Assembly (NCBI RefSeq): GCF_958298935.1
Contig: NC_084921.1
Location: 1,002,001 to 1,066,000, forward strand
Source of the DNA: Phragmites australis
Taxonomy: Eukaryota > Streptophyta > Magnoliopsida > Poales > Poaceae
Length of the DNA stretch: 64,000 nucleotides
Direction of reading: 5' to 3'
This document shows, piece by piece, positions 12,669-25,611 of this stretch; positions within the stretch are counted from its first letter, which is position 1; every line of letters starts with the position of its first letter. Below the pieces are notes generated by a model. The model was given only the letters and a program-made list of their open reading frames with translations, ran no database searches and was not told where the DNA came from. Position numbers and translations under genes: made by a program.

Positions 12669-14100
12669 TCCAAACTTGCCCAGGCTTTTGGGCTCCATTT
12701 CCCAGTTTTGAAGAAGTTAGCTCCCTGAGAAGTTGAGACTAAATGGGAACTGTTTCCACAGTAACCTGAGCCTGTGCTACAGTGATAAACAGTGAATCAC
12801 TTTAGCAAACAGAGGGATTACCTTTGTAGCAACTTGCTACAGTGATAATCAGTGAATCCGACGGCTCATAACCCCTCCTAATATATGGTACTATAGCACC
12901 TCTGCGTTTTCTTCTTCATTGCAGAGGATTTCAGCCCGGGTGTCTGGTATTATGCAATTTGTATGATGCAACAATGCCAAGTTCCAGCTGTGACGGCTCC
13001 TAGTTGGCTGATTCGCAATGATAACTATCGCATCAGCCTTCTTTATCTCATTCGTCCCTAGGTTTAGGACACTCTTTATCCTCAGCTGCACTATGATTAT
13101 TCGTTAATAGTAGTCAAGCTCTCAAGATTGAGGCTATGTTGATGCTTTTTTCTTTACTATGGTGCTTATTGCCTTTCAAGGGCGATCAAGCATTCTCTCC
13201 TATAGAGTATCAACTTTAAACTAACGTTGGAGATGCCTTGTATAGTTGTGACGGTTGGTCATAGCAAAACTTGATAAGAAATTAAGAAATGTACTCATGG
13301 CGAAAGATCAAAATTAGTAACATTAGTATAAACTTGGGAATGGATGGTTTTGAAATGATTACTGTATATTATTTTCGGGCTATCATGTACCATAAACAAC
13401 TACGTCCTTAATCACGAATCTAAATGAGTCTCCTTATTCTTTTTCTTACGACGATATTGTAACAATAAATTGCCATATTCAGTGATATATTATTGTAGCT
13501 TTAATAGTTAAGCATATTTGTGGTAGGCAAATGGGATTCGACGTAATGATAACTGGTGTCTTAATTCCCATAAAGTAAAGTCTTTTATAGTAACCTCAAC
13601 TAACGAGTGACAGTTACACTTTACATTACATATCTAGATATTATGCATCAAAGTAACTGAGTGATATCGTCTCAACAAGTGTTTAGATGCCACTTTTGAA
13701 TAAAAGAGTGGCCATGTCTACTCTAACCTTAGCTGCCACTAATCAAGGAAGGCTCAAATGCTTGTGCTACTATGTGTTGTTGCTTGCCAATGCTCGGCTA
13801 ATATGACACGTGATGTTTTTCCTATAAAATTATTAACTAAAAAATACTCTTATATCTCCTTGTTATGATAATAAGAGGTAATAAAGATTTTTATTAAAAA
13901 ATAAAATTTCTTTGAAAAATGAGAAACTTATGTATTGTCCCCCACCCCCAAAAGAACAGCGAGAAGGAAGTCACAGCAAAAGTCGGAGACACCTGCAAAA
14001 TTTGCTTCGGTCACTGAGTGAGGTGCCTCGATGCCTGCCCAAAGCACGGAAGCGCCAACGTCCCCATTCGCGACTTAGCTGTACCCCACCACTCCCCGCT
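12669..14100. other. Intergenic region TIC236-EPCR
   Basis: AT-rich spacer with no open frame that resembles a protein. A short duplicated phrase (tgctacagtgataa ... cagtgaatc) occurs near 12775 and 12836. The last part, from about 13900, becomes GC-rich and grades into the promoter and 5' UTR of the next gene. Confidence 0.5.
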
Positions 14101-14943
14101 TTCAATTGCCAAAAACGAAAACAAACCCCCCGATAAAAAGAGAGGAAAAAAAGATCGAGAAGAGCAAACCCTAGGTTCCCGTGGCGTCAACGAAATCCCA
14201 ATTCGCCCCATTAGATCGGCCTGGGCAAGGGGCTTTTGCCACAGATCGGCGCTCCCCCGTCCTCGGATTCGATTCCGCCGCCGAATTTGGCCCCCGATCG
14301 GTGGTTGGATCGCCTCCGCCGCCCGATACGACTCTCCCTCTGCGAAACCCTAAGCCCGTCCGCCGCCCGACCTGACCCCGACGCCCCTCCTCGCGTTGCC
14401 CTCCGCCGCCCGCCGCGCGCCACCGACCCCCGACGCCGCCTGGCCACCCGTGGTAAAGCTTCTTCCCTGCACAGATCTGGAGTTTCTTTTAATGATTGGA
14501 TGGCAAGACTGATTCATGAGGTGATTGTGGATGAATTGCAAATGATGATTGAAACTATTTCCGTGAACTTGCTCTGGTATTTTTTTTGATGAAATGATGG
14601 ATGAACAAACATTACTCTCTCCACTCCATCCAGTTGTGCACATTTGTGCTGCGGCTGTGCAGTGTTGCCCTACTAATCCAATCCTCTCCATCCATCTATG
14701 GTTTGAATAGGTTATTCTTCTTCTTCAGTGCACAAGAAGCCAAGATCGACAACGGTTGCCACCACGGACTTTTTTCCTACCCAATTGAGGATCAGATGCT
14801 GTTTATTTCCCCCAAAAAATTAGGGGTTCAACTGAAACCCCATGCTCCACGCCAAGTCCGCCCCTGATCTGGGTGCGGGATTTTATGTATGATGGAAGGT
14901 GAAATTCTGCGAAAATATGTCCTTGTGATTCCTGGGCTCTTGA
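14101..14943 (+). promoter_or_regulatory. 5' UTR region of EPCR gene with 5' UTR intron and telo-box
   Basis: A GC-rich leader precedes the ATG at 14944. A good donor (cccgtg|gtaaag, intron from 14453) and acceptor (cttcttcag|tgc, exon from 14729) suggest a 5' UTR intron of about 276 bp. A telo-box AAACCCTAA lies at 14345-14353, with a related aaaccctagg near 14165. Such boxes bind TRB-type Myb proteins in plants and are common in promoters and leaders of housekeeping and ribosomal genes. The transcription start is not visible. Confidence 0.5.
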
Positions 14944-17900
14944 ATGGAATCTAGTGGCAGTGATAAGCCCACTGCAACAGATGCTACCGAGTCAGTGTTG
15001 GGTTTAGATGGTGAGGAAACTTTGTCTGAGAGGGAGTCTGTTGGAGTGAGACAAGGGCCTGGCTTACCTAATGGGGGTGGAAAGGAGGCTCCTTCAAGCA
15101 GTTCATCTGCAGGGAGTAAGAGGAAGCATAATTGCTTGGTTTCTAATAATGTGGAGCCTAATGGGCCAGGGGTGTCGAGTTCCAGTTCAGGTGATTCAAC
15201 GTGGAGTATAGATAGTTGTAATGACCATCACCCATTCTCATCATCAAGAAATAAGAATGACCATTCGGAGCGTTCAATTACTTCTGCTGGAGTTGCGGTT
15301 ATCAGGCAGCCTCGTGGTGTCTTGAGGTTGAGGAAGCTGGCTCAGAATGTTGGTACTGAGAGTTGGACTGGAACTCGTAATCTTCCACTATCCAATGGAG
15401 TTCCTAAGTCTACTCAACTCCCGGGGAGGAACAAGAGAAGAAAATCATGTGCGCTCAAGGAGAACATAGTTGGTGGTGATGATCCTGTCAGTTGCTTGAA
15501 AACTGGGAATGGTACTTGTGATCAGGATAGTGGCACAAAGTTTTGTTCTGAAACAGAATTCTCAGTTGAAAAGCAGTCATATCTTTCAGGTGATGCCCCT
15601 AAAGCTGTTCATGTTGACAAGGAAAGCCACGGGCATGTAAAAGGCGATGATGATGTTAGTTTGGAAGAAAATGCTGCCAGGATGCTCTGCTCTCTATCAG
15701 ATAATAGATGTGCTGGACCACCAAGGAAGAGAATGAAATCACCAAATAGATTGTCAAAGAGATCTTTTCTTGAGCATTCAAATCATTTCAAGAATTCGTG
15801 CAAAGAAATCAAGGATGTAGCTGGTTCTGCTAGGTTGCTGCGGAAGCGTGATGGTAAAGTTGCATTCAGGAAGCGCCGTCCACGTCGGCATTTTTATGAA
15901 GTCAGCCCTCATAATGTGGATCCATTTGGCATTGTAAAAGAGAGGATCAGGGTGTTGTGGCCTCTTGATGAGACTTGGTACTTTGGCTTGGTTAAGGAAT
16001 ATGACCCTGTGACAAGGTTACATCATGTCAGGTATGATGATAAGGACGAAGAATGGATCAATCTTCAAAATGAGAGGATCAAGCTCCTGCTTTTACCTGG
16101 TGAAGCTCGCAATAGATCTAATCGTAATAAGTCAAGGTCAGTATTTAAGCCGAAGCGTGAAGAGAGTGAGAGAGAAGGCACAGATGAAAGCAATACAGGA
16201 AGTTCCGAGTCAGAGCCCATCAGCTCATGGTTGGCTCGACCGAACCAAGCAAGATCTGCTACATCTAGTAACATCAGCAAGCAGGAAGAAACTCATTCCA
16301 ATATTGTTCCATTGTTGTTTGACCAAGAGCAGTGCCAGGAATACAATGTCAAGGAGGACAAGTTGTTGTCTAACGATGCTGTACCAGGTAGTTCACCTGA
16401 GGATAGGAAGTTTCGCTTTGTTTATTCTAGGAAGCGATTTTGCCGGAAAAAGAATGGTTCTTCCAACATTTCAGAAGAGGACTCTAATCCTAGAAGTATA
16501 GCAAGTTCTTCCATGGTTCTTGCTGCGCTTCCGGGAACAGAGTCTGGTACTGATGCTTCAGTGACATATTTCGTACTGGCATTAAGCCTGCCACTGAAAC
16601 CAGTTTGTAAGTTCATTTGTGAAGCCTGTAGTGTATGGCTTTCCAATGCCCTCTTTCTTCTTCGGCATGGTACTTTGGTTGCCTTATGGCCTATCGTGCA
16701 TCTGGACATACTTTTTGTTGATAATGCTTTGGGTTTGAAACATTTGCTTCTTGAGACTTGTTTGAGATCAGCAGTATCTCTTTTCTGTTTACTTGTTGGA
16801 AGCTTCAATCGATGTTCTAGGCAGAGTACTTCCAAGGAGTTGAATATGCCATACACCTCAATCAGATTTCAGATATCTGGTGTGCATGGTAGAAGCCGTG
16901 TAGTGTTTGTGTTATTCAGCTTCGTTGGTATGGGGAAATCAAGGTGGAAACACCTGCGAAGAAAGCTTCAATATCACTGTTCAGATGGCCAGTTGTCTAA
17001 AGCTAATTCCATGTCTTCTAACATCAAGCAACTTACCAATGGAACTGGTCAAAGAGTATTACCTTCAATGTATCTCTTCTCTAAGGTACCACACCTGCCT
17101 TATCTATGCAGATTTAAGTGATCTTTCTGCGTTATGATTTTTTTCTTTTTTGATCGATTCTGATTATTGGATGCACTAAAAGATATATAAATAACCTACT
17201 GCCTGTGGTTTCCACTTTATGGACGCTACACTCATTAATGATTAGAGGTATTACTCAGCATGCAGCTGCACCTAGGGCTGTATGTTGAGGCTTAGTTCTA
17301 TATGTATTAAGCAATGTGGGAATGTTAAATAATTTCTTGTAAGCTAGAACATTCACAGAAGAAACCTATGTCTGATATGTTATGTTACAAACTGGAATAT
17401 CATCAGCTGTTACATAAAATATCGACTTCTATTTGTCTTACCTGTGCACTGTCAATACAGCATTGTGTGTCAATTAGAGTTTAGCCAGTGCTTGGCTTAG
17501 AATTATCAGCTGAGTGCCTAACTTGCGCAATGTAAAGTAGATACTGCTCAAAAGCTGAATTCAAGCAAGTTAAGATCAACCTGAGCTTGGTTGAGCAGCG
17601 CCTTGCCTTTTGAGACCCTCAATGACTGCTTTTTTTGAATCAGATTGGACGTGTATTAATGAATTGGATCAGCCAGCTTTCTGAATCTGCGCTAATGTTT
17701 TCTAGAATAGCAATAAAATGGTTTCATCTTTTTCTAAGGGCTCCTAGAACTTATGCAAGGTTGTCATTATTTAGTTATATGATGAAATTGAATTGCTAAC
17801 TTGCGGAGTGACGACATGCCGAGTTGCCAACTTCCTCTTTCTGTGTATCAGTGTATATGATTATATGGTTGTATACTTGCATGTTAGTCTTTTTCACAGG

Positions 17901-20900
17901 ATAGCTATGAAGCCAATCATTGATTAAATTTTGCAAAAAACATAGCTTTGTCGTTCAGCTTTAATACACTCGATTGAATTAATCTTACCCAACTATAAAG
18001 CCGTGAAAGTTGCATTAAAATCTCTACAACACCGGAATTCTCTTTCTTTTTTTTTGTATGGATTATTGTGCATTGGTTCTGTTTAATCAGGGTGAACATT
18101 TTTTATTCACCGGTGGGGCTTTCTACTTTGAGTCATTGATTGAATACTGTCATCAATTTCGTATACTGTTATCTGGTTTAATCAGTTTATGTGGTTCCTC
18201 AATGCTATCTGCATGTTTTAATCAAAGGCCTTCTCTTTGCTTTTGGAAGTAGATAGCCATCCATCTTTGTTATTTTTTGCTAATTGCTTCTGTTTGTGAT
18301 ATTTGTGACTTGGTGGTCCTTTTTTCCCTCACAAACTCTCCATGCACTACCTTTTTCCTGCGTACACCTCACAAGATTTAACTTATATGCATGTGAACCA
18401 TGGTTATTCAATTTAAATACAATGTTTGACTGTTGAATGTTTATTCATCTGTGCCTTTGCGAGCAATCCATTAATATGTCTCTGACCTCCTATGCATAGT
18501 TGTTAACATCACTGAGCGTCATGCTTTGGAAATATTGTGCTTAATTTCTGCTTTTATAGGAAATGTTAAAATCTTCTCTGTTAAACAGGGTTTTGATCTC
18601 CGGGACACTCAGTTTCTTGTGGAATCAAATTATTCAGATATCGACCCTGTCATTTGCTGTCTTGATTCACGGTGTGAATGTGGTCAAAATGATCTGGACG
18701 TGGCAACTGCACCTTCACTACTGCTTTGCCACCATCTAAAATTGCTCACTGAAAGCAATCTGACTAATGGTTCTCAGCAGTCCATGCCATTTACTTTAGA
18801 CGAGAATCAGCAGCAGTCTACAGCCCAACATACATCTGATCCTGTTCATCCGGCCGCTCCTGCTTCTGGAATTTGTTCTTTTAATTTTGGTTCATCCACT
18901 GATGGTCCCTTGAATATGGGCACTGCTCTTTGCAAAAATCATTCTAGCTCTGCCAGTAGGGAATTCAATACTGCTGAAACCACTTTTAGCCCAGAATGTA
19001 ATGGCAGCCATATTGGTGATGCCAACCCAACATGCAGAAAGTTTCCAGAACAAAATGGGCCTTATGTTGGTGCTGACAAACCACGTTCTTCCAATCTTAC
19101 TGTTATTTGCCCTTCACAAAAATCTGAAGAGAGGCGCCTTTCTGTTAAAATTCCTCAAGATAAGACATCTGTTGCATCTAATGACAAGTCACTTAACAAA
19201 GATGAAAATGTCATGCAACCAATATCAAACTTGGTCCAGGAATTGAATGAATATCCAATTGGTCGTTCTACACCAACTGCCCCCAGGACTACCTATCATC
19301 GGAACCGGTTTACTTCCATATCACGCACTTTTGGAGATGGTTCAAAATTATTCCCAGAAGATCTCACGTTGACTGGTTTTACAGGTGGTTCTAAGAGGCC
19401 GCGAAGTCAGATTTCATACTCAGTTTCTCCTGGAAGTGAGGAATTTGGCCTAAAACACAAAGGCCATTTCCGCAAGATGCAATCTCATAGCAGTGCTAAG
19501 ATAAATGAAGCAAAGAGACTTCCTGATAATTCAAGAAGCGGGCAGAGCAGCCCAGAGTCGTTGACTTGTGTAGCAAATGTCCTGGTTACTGTTGGTGATA
19601 GAGGATGGAGGGAGTATGATACTCAAATCACATTGGACTCTGATGAGCAGAGTGAACGGAGGATATGTGTGAAGCTTGCAGAAGGAACCAAGTATGCTCA
19701 CAAGGTTTGTCAAGTTTTGCAGCCTGGGGCCACAAACCGTTATACACATGCTATGATATGGAAAGGGGGGGCTGAATGGTGCCTAGAGTTTCCTGATAGA
19801 AGCCAGTGGTTGATCTTCAAGCAAATGCATGACGAATGCTATAGCCATAACATCAGAGCTGCGTCTGTGAAAAACATTCCGATCCCTGGTGTCTGCTTGG
19901 TTGAAGCTCATGATGATTATGATGCTGCATCCTTTGTGCGATCCCAAGATTATCTTGGCCATATTGGAACAGATGTTGAAATGGCTCTTGATGAATCCCG
20001 TGTAATATATGACATGGATAGTGATGATGAAGCATGGATTTCAAATTGGAGGAAATCCTTAGTAGGTGAGAGCATCACTGCATGCGAGTTGACAGAGGAC
20101 TTGTTTGAGAGGGTTATGGACAAACTAGAGAAGTTTTCGTATAGCCACAACTGTAATGACCTCACCATTGATCAGATGAAGGAACTAGATATTGATAATG
20201 TATCACTGGACATCATTCAAGGGATACATGCTTATTGGCAGGACAAGAGGCAGAAAAAGGGAATGCCGCTCATCCGACATTTTCAGGTGAACATGTTGTA
20301 CCATCCTTTTTTTGGCTAGTTGCCTGTACCTTTTTATCGCTTTCAAGGCCCTTTGGTTTATGTGATACAGAAAGCAGGTGAACATTGGAGAACATGTTAT
20401 CTGGCTATGTTATTTATGTTTCATGTGATGTTTAGAAGCAGTCTTGTCTCCTTTATGGTCCTAGTTCGGTAGTTCCCAACTAAAATTTAGATGGTTGCAG
20501 TTATTCTTAGGTAGTTTTATCTATGTATATATTTATTAGCTAGGCAAATAGCGGAGAAGTGCCCTTGACATGATTTTTCAAACAAATATTTTACTTTCAA
20601 TTTTTGTTCCCAGCTTTGACAGTGCCAACTAAGTGAAGTAAAACGCCATACTGCGAGAGGAAAATGTTTTGTCAGTTTTTAATATTTGTTGCTAATTCGC
20701 TGTCTTCCTGAGTATTGTTCTGACCTTAAGTACTTATAAAAATAGATCCTCCTGGGATTTTAAGGAGCTTCTGCATTGTTTAACTAGACATGGGATTCTT
20801 TTCTGAATAGGGCTCAACAAGAGAGTGGCTATAAAGCAATTGTTTTGGTCATTGTTAATGGTACTTCTATTCTTAGTAATTATTTTTTATGAATTCAATT

Positions 20901-21962
20901 AGAATTTAGAGAAATGTGAATAGTTTAATGCTTCCTGGGAAAGTACTTGTTATGTTTTTTCTCAGTTATGATTATGACAATTTTTGTTGGTGTGCTACGA
21001 AACGGATCTTTGTGGTCCACCAAATAATATTTCAGTAATGGGCACATCCTTTCTTTAACTTTTATATCTTTTTCAGTCTGCTATGTGGAAGGTTTATGAG
21101 AAGCAGCTCCACCATTGGGAATCAACTCTATACAGAATGCAGGGTTCATCAAATGGGTACCTAGAAAAGAAATTGCCCCCAAAACCTGCATTGTTTGCCT
21201 TCTGTTTGAGGCCTCGTGGACTCCAAATGCCGTACAAGGGACCAAAGCAGCGTTCTCATAAGAAGCTTATGTCCTCGGGGTGCCATAGCTTTTCAAGAGA
21301 GCAAGAAGGCTTTTACCGACCAGGTACTCTTTCTTAATGTCTTCTAGTCTACTGATTTTTGTTTCTTTTTTTTTTCTCTGGTTGCTTATGTCTATTTCTC
21401 TTGTCCAATATCAGGCAGGAGATACAATGAATATGCTGGGGATGGGAGGACATGTGAATTGTATGATAGTGGTTCTCTTTATTCGCCAACAGGATATTCT
21501 CCTAGGTTCTCTATGAGAACAGATTCCCCTCGAGCATTTGATGCCTCAGAAAGAAGTTCTACTCCAAGATATTTCAGAACCGATAGTGCCAAAAGGAGTG
21601 CAGGCTTTGCATTCTCTGATGATCATCAGCCATCACCTTCCTTCCGCCATCAGAAAGTAAAGCGAGGCGTGCCTGATCATTGGAACACTGCCATTCATGA
21701 ATGGCAAAACTCAAAACACCTCTTCCCGGGTGTGTACCAGAGCCACCGCATCGATGTTGAGGAGCTCAAGCTGCGGGATGCCGCGAGCGCTGCGCAGCAC
21801 GCGGCAACCATGGCCAAGCTCAAGAGGGAAAGGGCCCACTGCCTGATGCACAAGGCTGATCTTGCCCTCCATAAGGCCACAGTGGCCCTCATGATCGCTG
21901 ATGCGATCAAATCGTCCAGCAAGGACACATCCCGGGATGGTACAAGAGATTTCAGGGACTAA
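14944..21962 (+). CDS. EPCR: Enhancer-of-polycomb-related chromatin protein (EPCR type)
   Basis: Four coding exons join in frame: 14944-17085, 18589-20286, 21077-21323, 21415-21962, giving 1,544 aa. Residues ~331-387 form a Tudor-like module (RIRVLWPLDETWYFGLVKEY ... VRYDDKDEEW). The second exon carries the Enhancer-of-polycomb region, with FPDRSQWLIFKQMHDE near 1115 and the hallmark YDMDSDDEAW near 1188. The third continues with MWKVYEKQLHHWE; the C-terminus has an Ala/Lys-rich helix (AQHAATMAKLKRERA). Basic, serine-rich N-terminal parts suit a nuclear protein. The closest known relatives are Arabidopsis EPCR1/2, subunits of the PEAT complex (PWWP, EPCR, ARID, TRB) acting in heterochromatin silencing and histone modification. 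The second exon starts at 18589 rather than the nearer AG at 18559 because only 18589 keeps the frame. The assignment to the family is firm; the EPCR1/2 paralogue is not resolved. Confidence 0.93.
17086..18588 (+). other. EPCR intron 1
   Basis: A 1.5-kb AT-rich intron from gtaccacacc to ttaaacag. An upstream open frame from 18526 runs into exon 2 but its nearest acceptor (18559) would break the frame, so it is intronic. No transposon termini were recognised. Confidence 0.7.
20287..21076 (+). other. EPCR intron 2
   Basis: A 790-bp AT-rich intron between HFQ and SAMWKVY. Nothing recognisable beyond splice sites. Confidence 0.7.
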
Positions 21963-22299
21963 GAACACTTGACCTTTTCTTGTTTTGCCGTGAGCCCATG
22001 TGCATATATGCAACTTGCTTGCGCTCGATGCATCTTTTGTTGATAGAAGGGAGCTTGTTTGCTCCATTCAATCAAGCCAGTAGATAGCATCCCCCCCCCC
22101 CACCCCACCCTTTTGATCCCCTGTACATAACTTCTCTTTAATCTTCTTTCTCTTATTTAGACCTCCCGGTTAACATGTTGCCGGCGAAGAATGGGCCAGA
22201 TTGGTAGGTCAGCTATCTGTTGGTACAGCCTGGCATGTCTGCATAACGGCTCTGTTCTCTCATGGTTTAGTTAATCCATGGAATTCGACTGTTTGGGGG

Positions 22300-23310
22300 C
22301 TTCTGGCCGCTACGGCGCTAACCTAAAAAAAGACATGGGGAAAGGAATTATAGGGGAAGTACAGCATGTCGTCCTGAGGTTGACATTTGGTCCTTCCTGC
22401 TATACAGTGATATACTATGTGCTATTGTTTCTTTCTTTCTTTCTTGGATGTCACACACAAGACGGATATACACTCTACAATACAGTATTGTGATGAGAAT
22501 GCTGACAAGCATACGGCTTAAATGCCACAGGTATTAACCATTTGCCCTATTTGCCATCAGAACAAGAAGGGAAACTCTGTGCCCAAAATACGGACGGCAT
22601 CGATCAATTTAGGAATATCCAAATCCACGTGGCTTGAAACTGGATGCGCACCGTGTGTACGGTACACACGGTGAGCAGTGCCCGCCACACACGGGCAACA
22701 TAGGCCATGACCACACATGGCTACTGCTAAGGCATGCATCTATCAACGTTTCTCGGAAGCTAAAGAAATTACTTTTCTGGATGTCCCTCGTTTGAATGCA
22801 TCTTGGAATGGACATTTAAGTTACTTGTGGTATTGGCAAATATTCAATCACCTTTTCTTCTCGATCCAAGCTTCTTGGACTCTAGTTCGAACAATTTCGT
22901 CAACAGTGAGGTTGGGGCTCAGGTGAAGAGTGCATCTTCCTCGTCTTTGGTGGTGACGGTCTTGTCAGCGATGAGGCTAGGGTTCAGGTTCACTTGAGCC
23001 CTAACCCTAAAGCGAAAGAGGTGGGAGAAGCATGATGGTAGTGGTGGTTGTTGTCGGTGGAGGACAACTGTGGGTGGTGTTGGAGGCTGGCACGATGATG
23101 GAGAAAGAGCAGCGGTGGATGCTAATGGCGGATCATAGTCACGAAGAAGAGTGTGGGTCGCTTGGGAAGTGGAGGTTGTGGTGCGAAACGCCAGTAGCTT
23201 GTGGAGGGTGGCAGCCATAGGTGGAAGGTGGGGATGAGATTAGGGTTAATGTTAATGAGAGGTACACACAACACGTTAAATAAATATTCAACACGGCATC
23301 CAATCCACAA
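22300..23310. other. Intergenic, unassigned
   Basis: Sequence beyond the EPCR 3' UTR. Around 22900-23240 it becomes G/T-rich with scattered short open frames (for example a run of Val/Gly codons on the plus strand). None resembles a known protein and codon composition looks repeat-like. Two AACCCTAA-type motifs occur near 22998. Confidence 0.4.
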
Positions 23311-23319
23311 TCAGGGAAA

Positions 23320-23475
23320 ATCAGAAGTTTACTCCCTCCACCGGAAAATCAACACGCAATCCACACCATAACTAGAAAAAGGCAAAAATTTACTCCCGCA
23401 ATCGATAAAAGCAGTAATTTACTCCCGCAACTTGAGAAAGCCGTAATTTTTACTCCCACAACCAGAAAAAGCCAT
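23320..23475 (+). repeat. Degenerate ~30-bp tandem repeat (TTTACTCCCGCAA motif)
   Basis: Four imperfect units share the phrase tttactccc(g/a)caa followed by an A-rich gaaaaagc stretch, near 23330, 23390, 23419 and 23450. It reads like a short minisatellite within an LTR or transposon fragment. Confidence 0.55.
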
Positions 23476-23584
23476 TCAGGTAGCATTTAAATAGCGGTTG
23501 TTTCCTCTCTCTCCCCTCTACCCCCCTAAATCGCTGTACATCTCTAGATCTGGATTTTTAGCCAATGCCGATGGTGGCGATTTG

Positions 23585-24240
23585 AGTTGGTCATGAATAT
23601 CTCCGTCTCCATGCTCTCATTCCCTGACATTCAATGACAAGCTGAGATGTCGTCCATTGGCTCCGACATGTTCGTGAATCTCTCCGTCTCGCTATGCTCA
23701 CTCATCGACATTTAACAACGAGACGAGATGTCATTCATCGGTGCAAGCGTGGATGTATATGTAGAGTATCCATCGACACCTCTATCTATTGCTCCTTTTG
23801 CTTTTCCTTTGTAATGAGCACTAGGTGATCTAATTGTTGTATGTACACTTGCAATGCATTGTTAAACTCTTTATGCTTCTCCTTTGTAAAGATCACTAGG
23901 TGATCTAATTATTGTACATAAACTTGTAATGTTCTGGGTGGAGTTCAGCTATTAATCCAAGAGAATTATTTTCAATAAGGTTTATTAGCTGATTACTTCA
24001 TTCATTAGTGGGTGAAAAACTTGCAAACTGTTATTACCAACAAAATCAAAGGGATATTATTTCCTTGATTAGATAAAGATTGTTTTTCTTGTTTAAAGAG
24101 AAAATATCACAATCTATCACTGCAAACAAAATCAGTGGGAGATTATTTCCTTGATTAGCTAAAATATTGCTTCCTTGATTACTGATTAATTTCCTTGTTT
24201 AGAGAGGAAATCTCGTAGGTTGTTATTGTCAAATAAATCA
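23585..24240 (+). repeat. Block of three successive imperfect tandem duplications
   Basis: Three neighbouring segments are each duplicated: a ~79-bp unit (gtgaat-tctccgtctc ... gagatgtc) near 23594 and 23673; a ~68-bp unit (gatcactaggtgatctaatt core) near 23815 and 23885; and a ~90-bp unit (gattatttccttgattag core) near 24050 and 24140. The wording resembles the terminal part of grass LTR retrotransposons, but no LTR ends or primer site were found. No protein is encoded. Confidence 0.45.
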
Positions 24241-24551
24241 ACAAGTCTGATTTTTGGTTTTCTTCTTTGTAATATATATTTTCCGGTCCCGTAACATATA
24301 TTTTCCGGTTTGACCACTAACATATTTTCGACACACTTGATAAGCATGATAATAGATGTGTTACAGTCACGCCAAACCATGTATTCCGGTATTAGTAAAT
24401 CAGAGTTATGATTTTTCATAGAACCTGGAAGAGAACGCCATACGCCAAATGCATTTTCTAGTGGATTTCGAGTTTGTTCTGGTTTTACCACATTCCTTTT
24501 GATTTGTTCCAACGAGGTCGCCCTGATGCGGGATGACAACGTGTGTGTGTC

Positions 24552-24553
<2 letters not shown>

Positions 24554-24583
<30 letters not shown>

Positions 24584-24597
24584 TGTATGTATGTATA
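24554..24597 (+). repeat. (TATG)n microsatellite
   Basis: About ten perfect tatg units followed by interrupted cat/ata repeats to about 24655. The open frames across it on both strands (Tyr-Val-Cys-Met repeats) are artefacts of the 4-bp unit. Confidence 0.95.
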
Positions 24598-24699
24598 TGT
24601 GCGTACATATATACACATACATACACATATAAAAATACACACATATATACACACACTGTATATTTATTATGCGCCTAAGCGTATTGTAGTTTATTGTTG

Positions 24700-25214
24700 C
24701 ACCACCCTCCAGGTACGATCCCAAAAGCAGTATAGTTGCAATTCACAAGATAGGTCAGTTACTACAAATATGTATGGTCACAACTATACTGCTTTATGTT
24801 ATATGATCATAACTTTATATCTACACATACCCCCAGTTATGATCATATGTGACTAGTGCGTCAGATATGGAATGATCAAATATGTATGGTCGCAACTTAG
24901 TAACCTTCTCTAGTCACATTTATGTACTCTTTTGTCATGTGATCATAACTTGTTTATCTCTGTACATACCCTCAGTTACGATTCCAAAAACAGTAGTTGT
25001 GATCTATAAGATATGTCAGTTACTACAAATATGTGTGATATCACCTCGGTAACCTTCTCTAGTCGTAATTATGTACTTTTTGTCATGTGATCGTAACTTT
25101 TTCACATCTGAGCACACTCCTAGTTATGATCCTAAAAGCAATATAGTTGTGATTCAAAATATAGATCAGTTACTATAAATATATATGGTCATAACTCGGT
25201 ACCTTTTTTGGTAG

Positions 25215-25280
<66 letters not shown>

Positions 25281-25400
25281 CATATGATCGAACTTGTTCA
25301 CCTCTACGTACACCCCCAGTTATAGTTCCAAAAATAATATAGTTACGATCCACAATATAGGTTAGTTACAACCCCAGTTACAAAGTGTGAAGCATACAAT
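24700..25400 (+). repeat. Degenerate ~160-bp tandem array
   Basis: Four to five units share, in order, a cagttatgatcccaaaagca block, tatagttg(c/t)gat, agatatgtcagttactacaa, aaccttctctagtc and catgtgatcataactt. Unit starts lie near 24709, 24835 (partial), 24972, 25130 and 25316. Spacing varies from about 125 to 186 bp; the last interval is enlarged by an internal (AT)n tract. A related single copy recurs near 25985-26100. No protein coding. Confidence 0.7.
25218..25278 (+). repeat. (AT)n microsatellite
   Basis: An uninterrupted alternating AT tract of about 60 bp, grown inside one unit of the surrounding tandem array. Confidence 0.97.
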
Positions 25401-25611
25401 ACAATACATCTAGTTATAGAATACTCACTCTTATACTGGCACAGCTCATGCCATTGACTTGAGTGATTAGGAATTATCACAAAGCACCATAGTTACTATT
25501 ACCAAAACAACAACCTAGCTAGCATATCTAATTTACCAAGTACGCAGCGAAACAAACAAATCGTACAAAGTAATCATACATACTAACAGCATTAGCGTAG
25601 CCACCAATTTC

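Noticed and set aside
18526..18588. Extra EPCR coding sequence before exon 2
   Set aside because: The acceptor at 18559 breaks the frame; 18589 keeps it and the protein aligns without the extra residues.
24406..24856. Frames of Tyr-Val-Cys-Met or His-Thr-Tyr-Ile repeats
   Set aside because: Translation of a TATG microsatellite.
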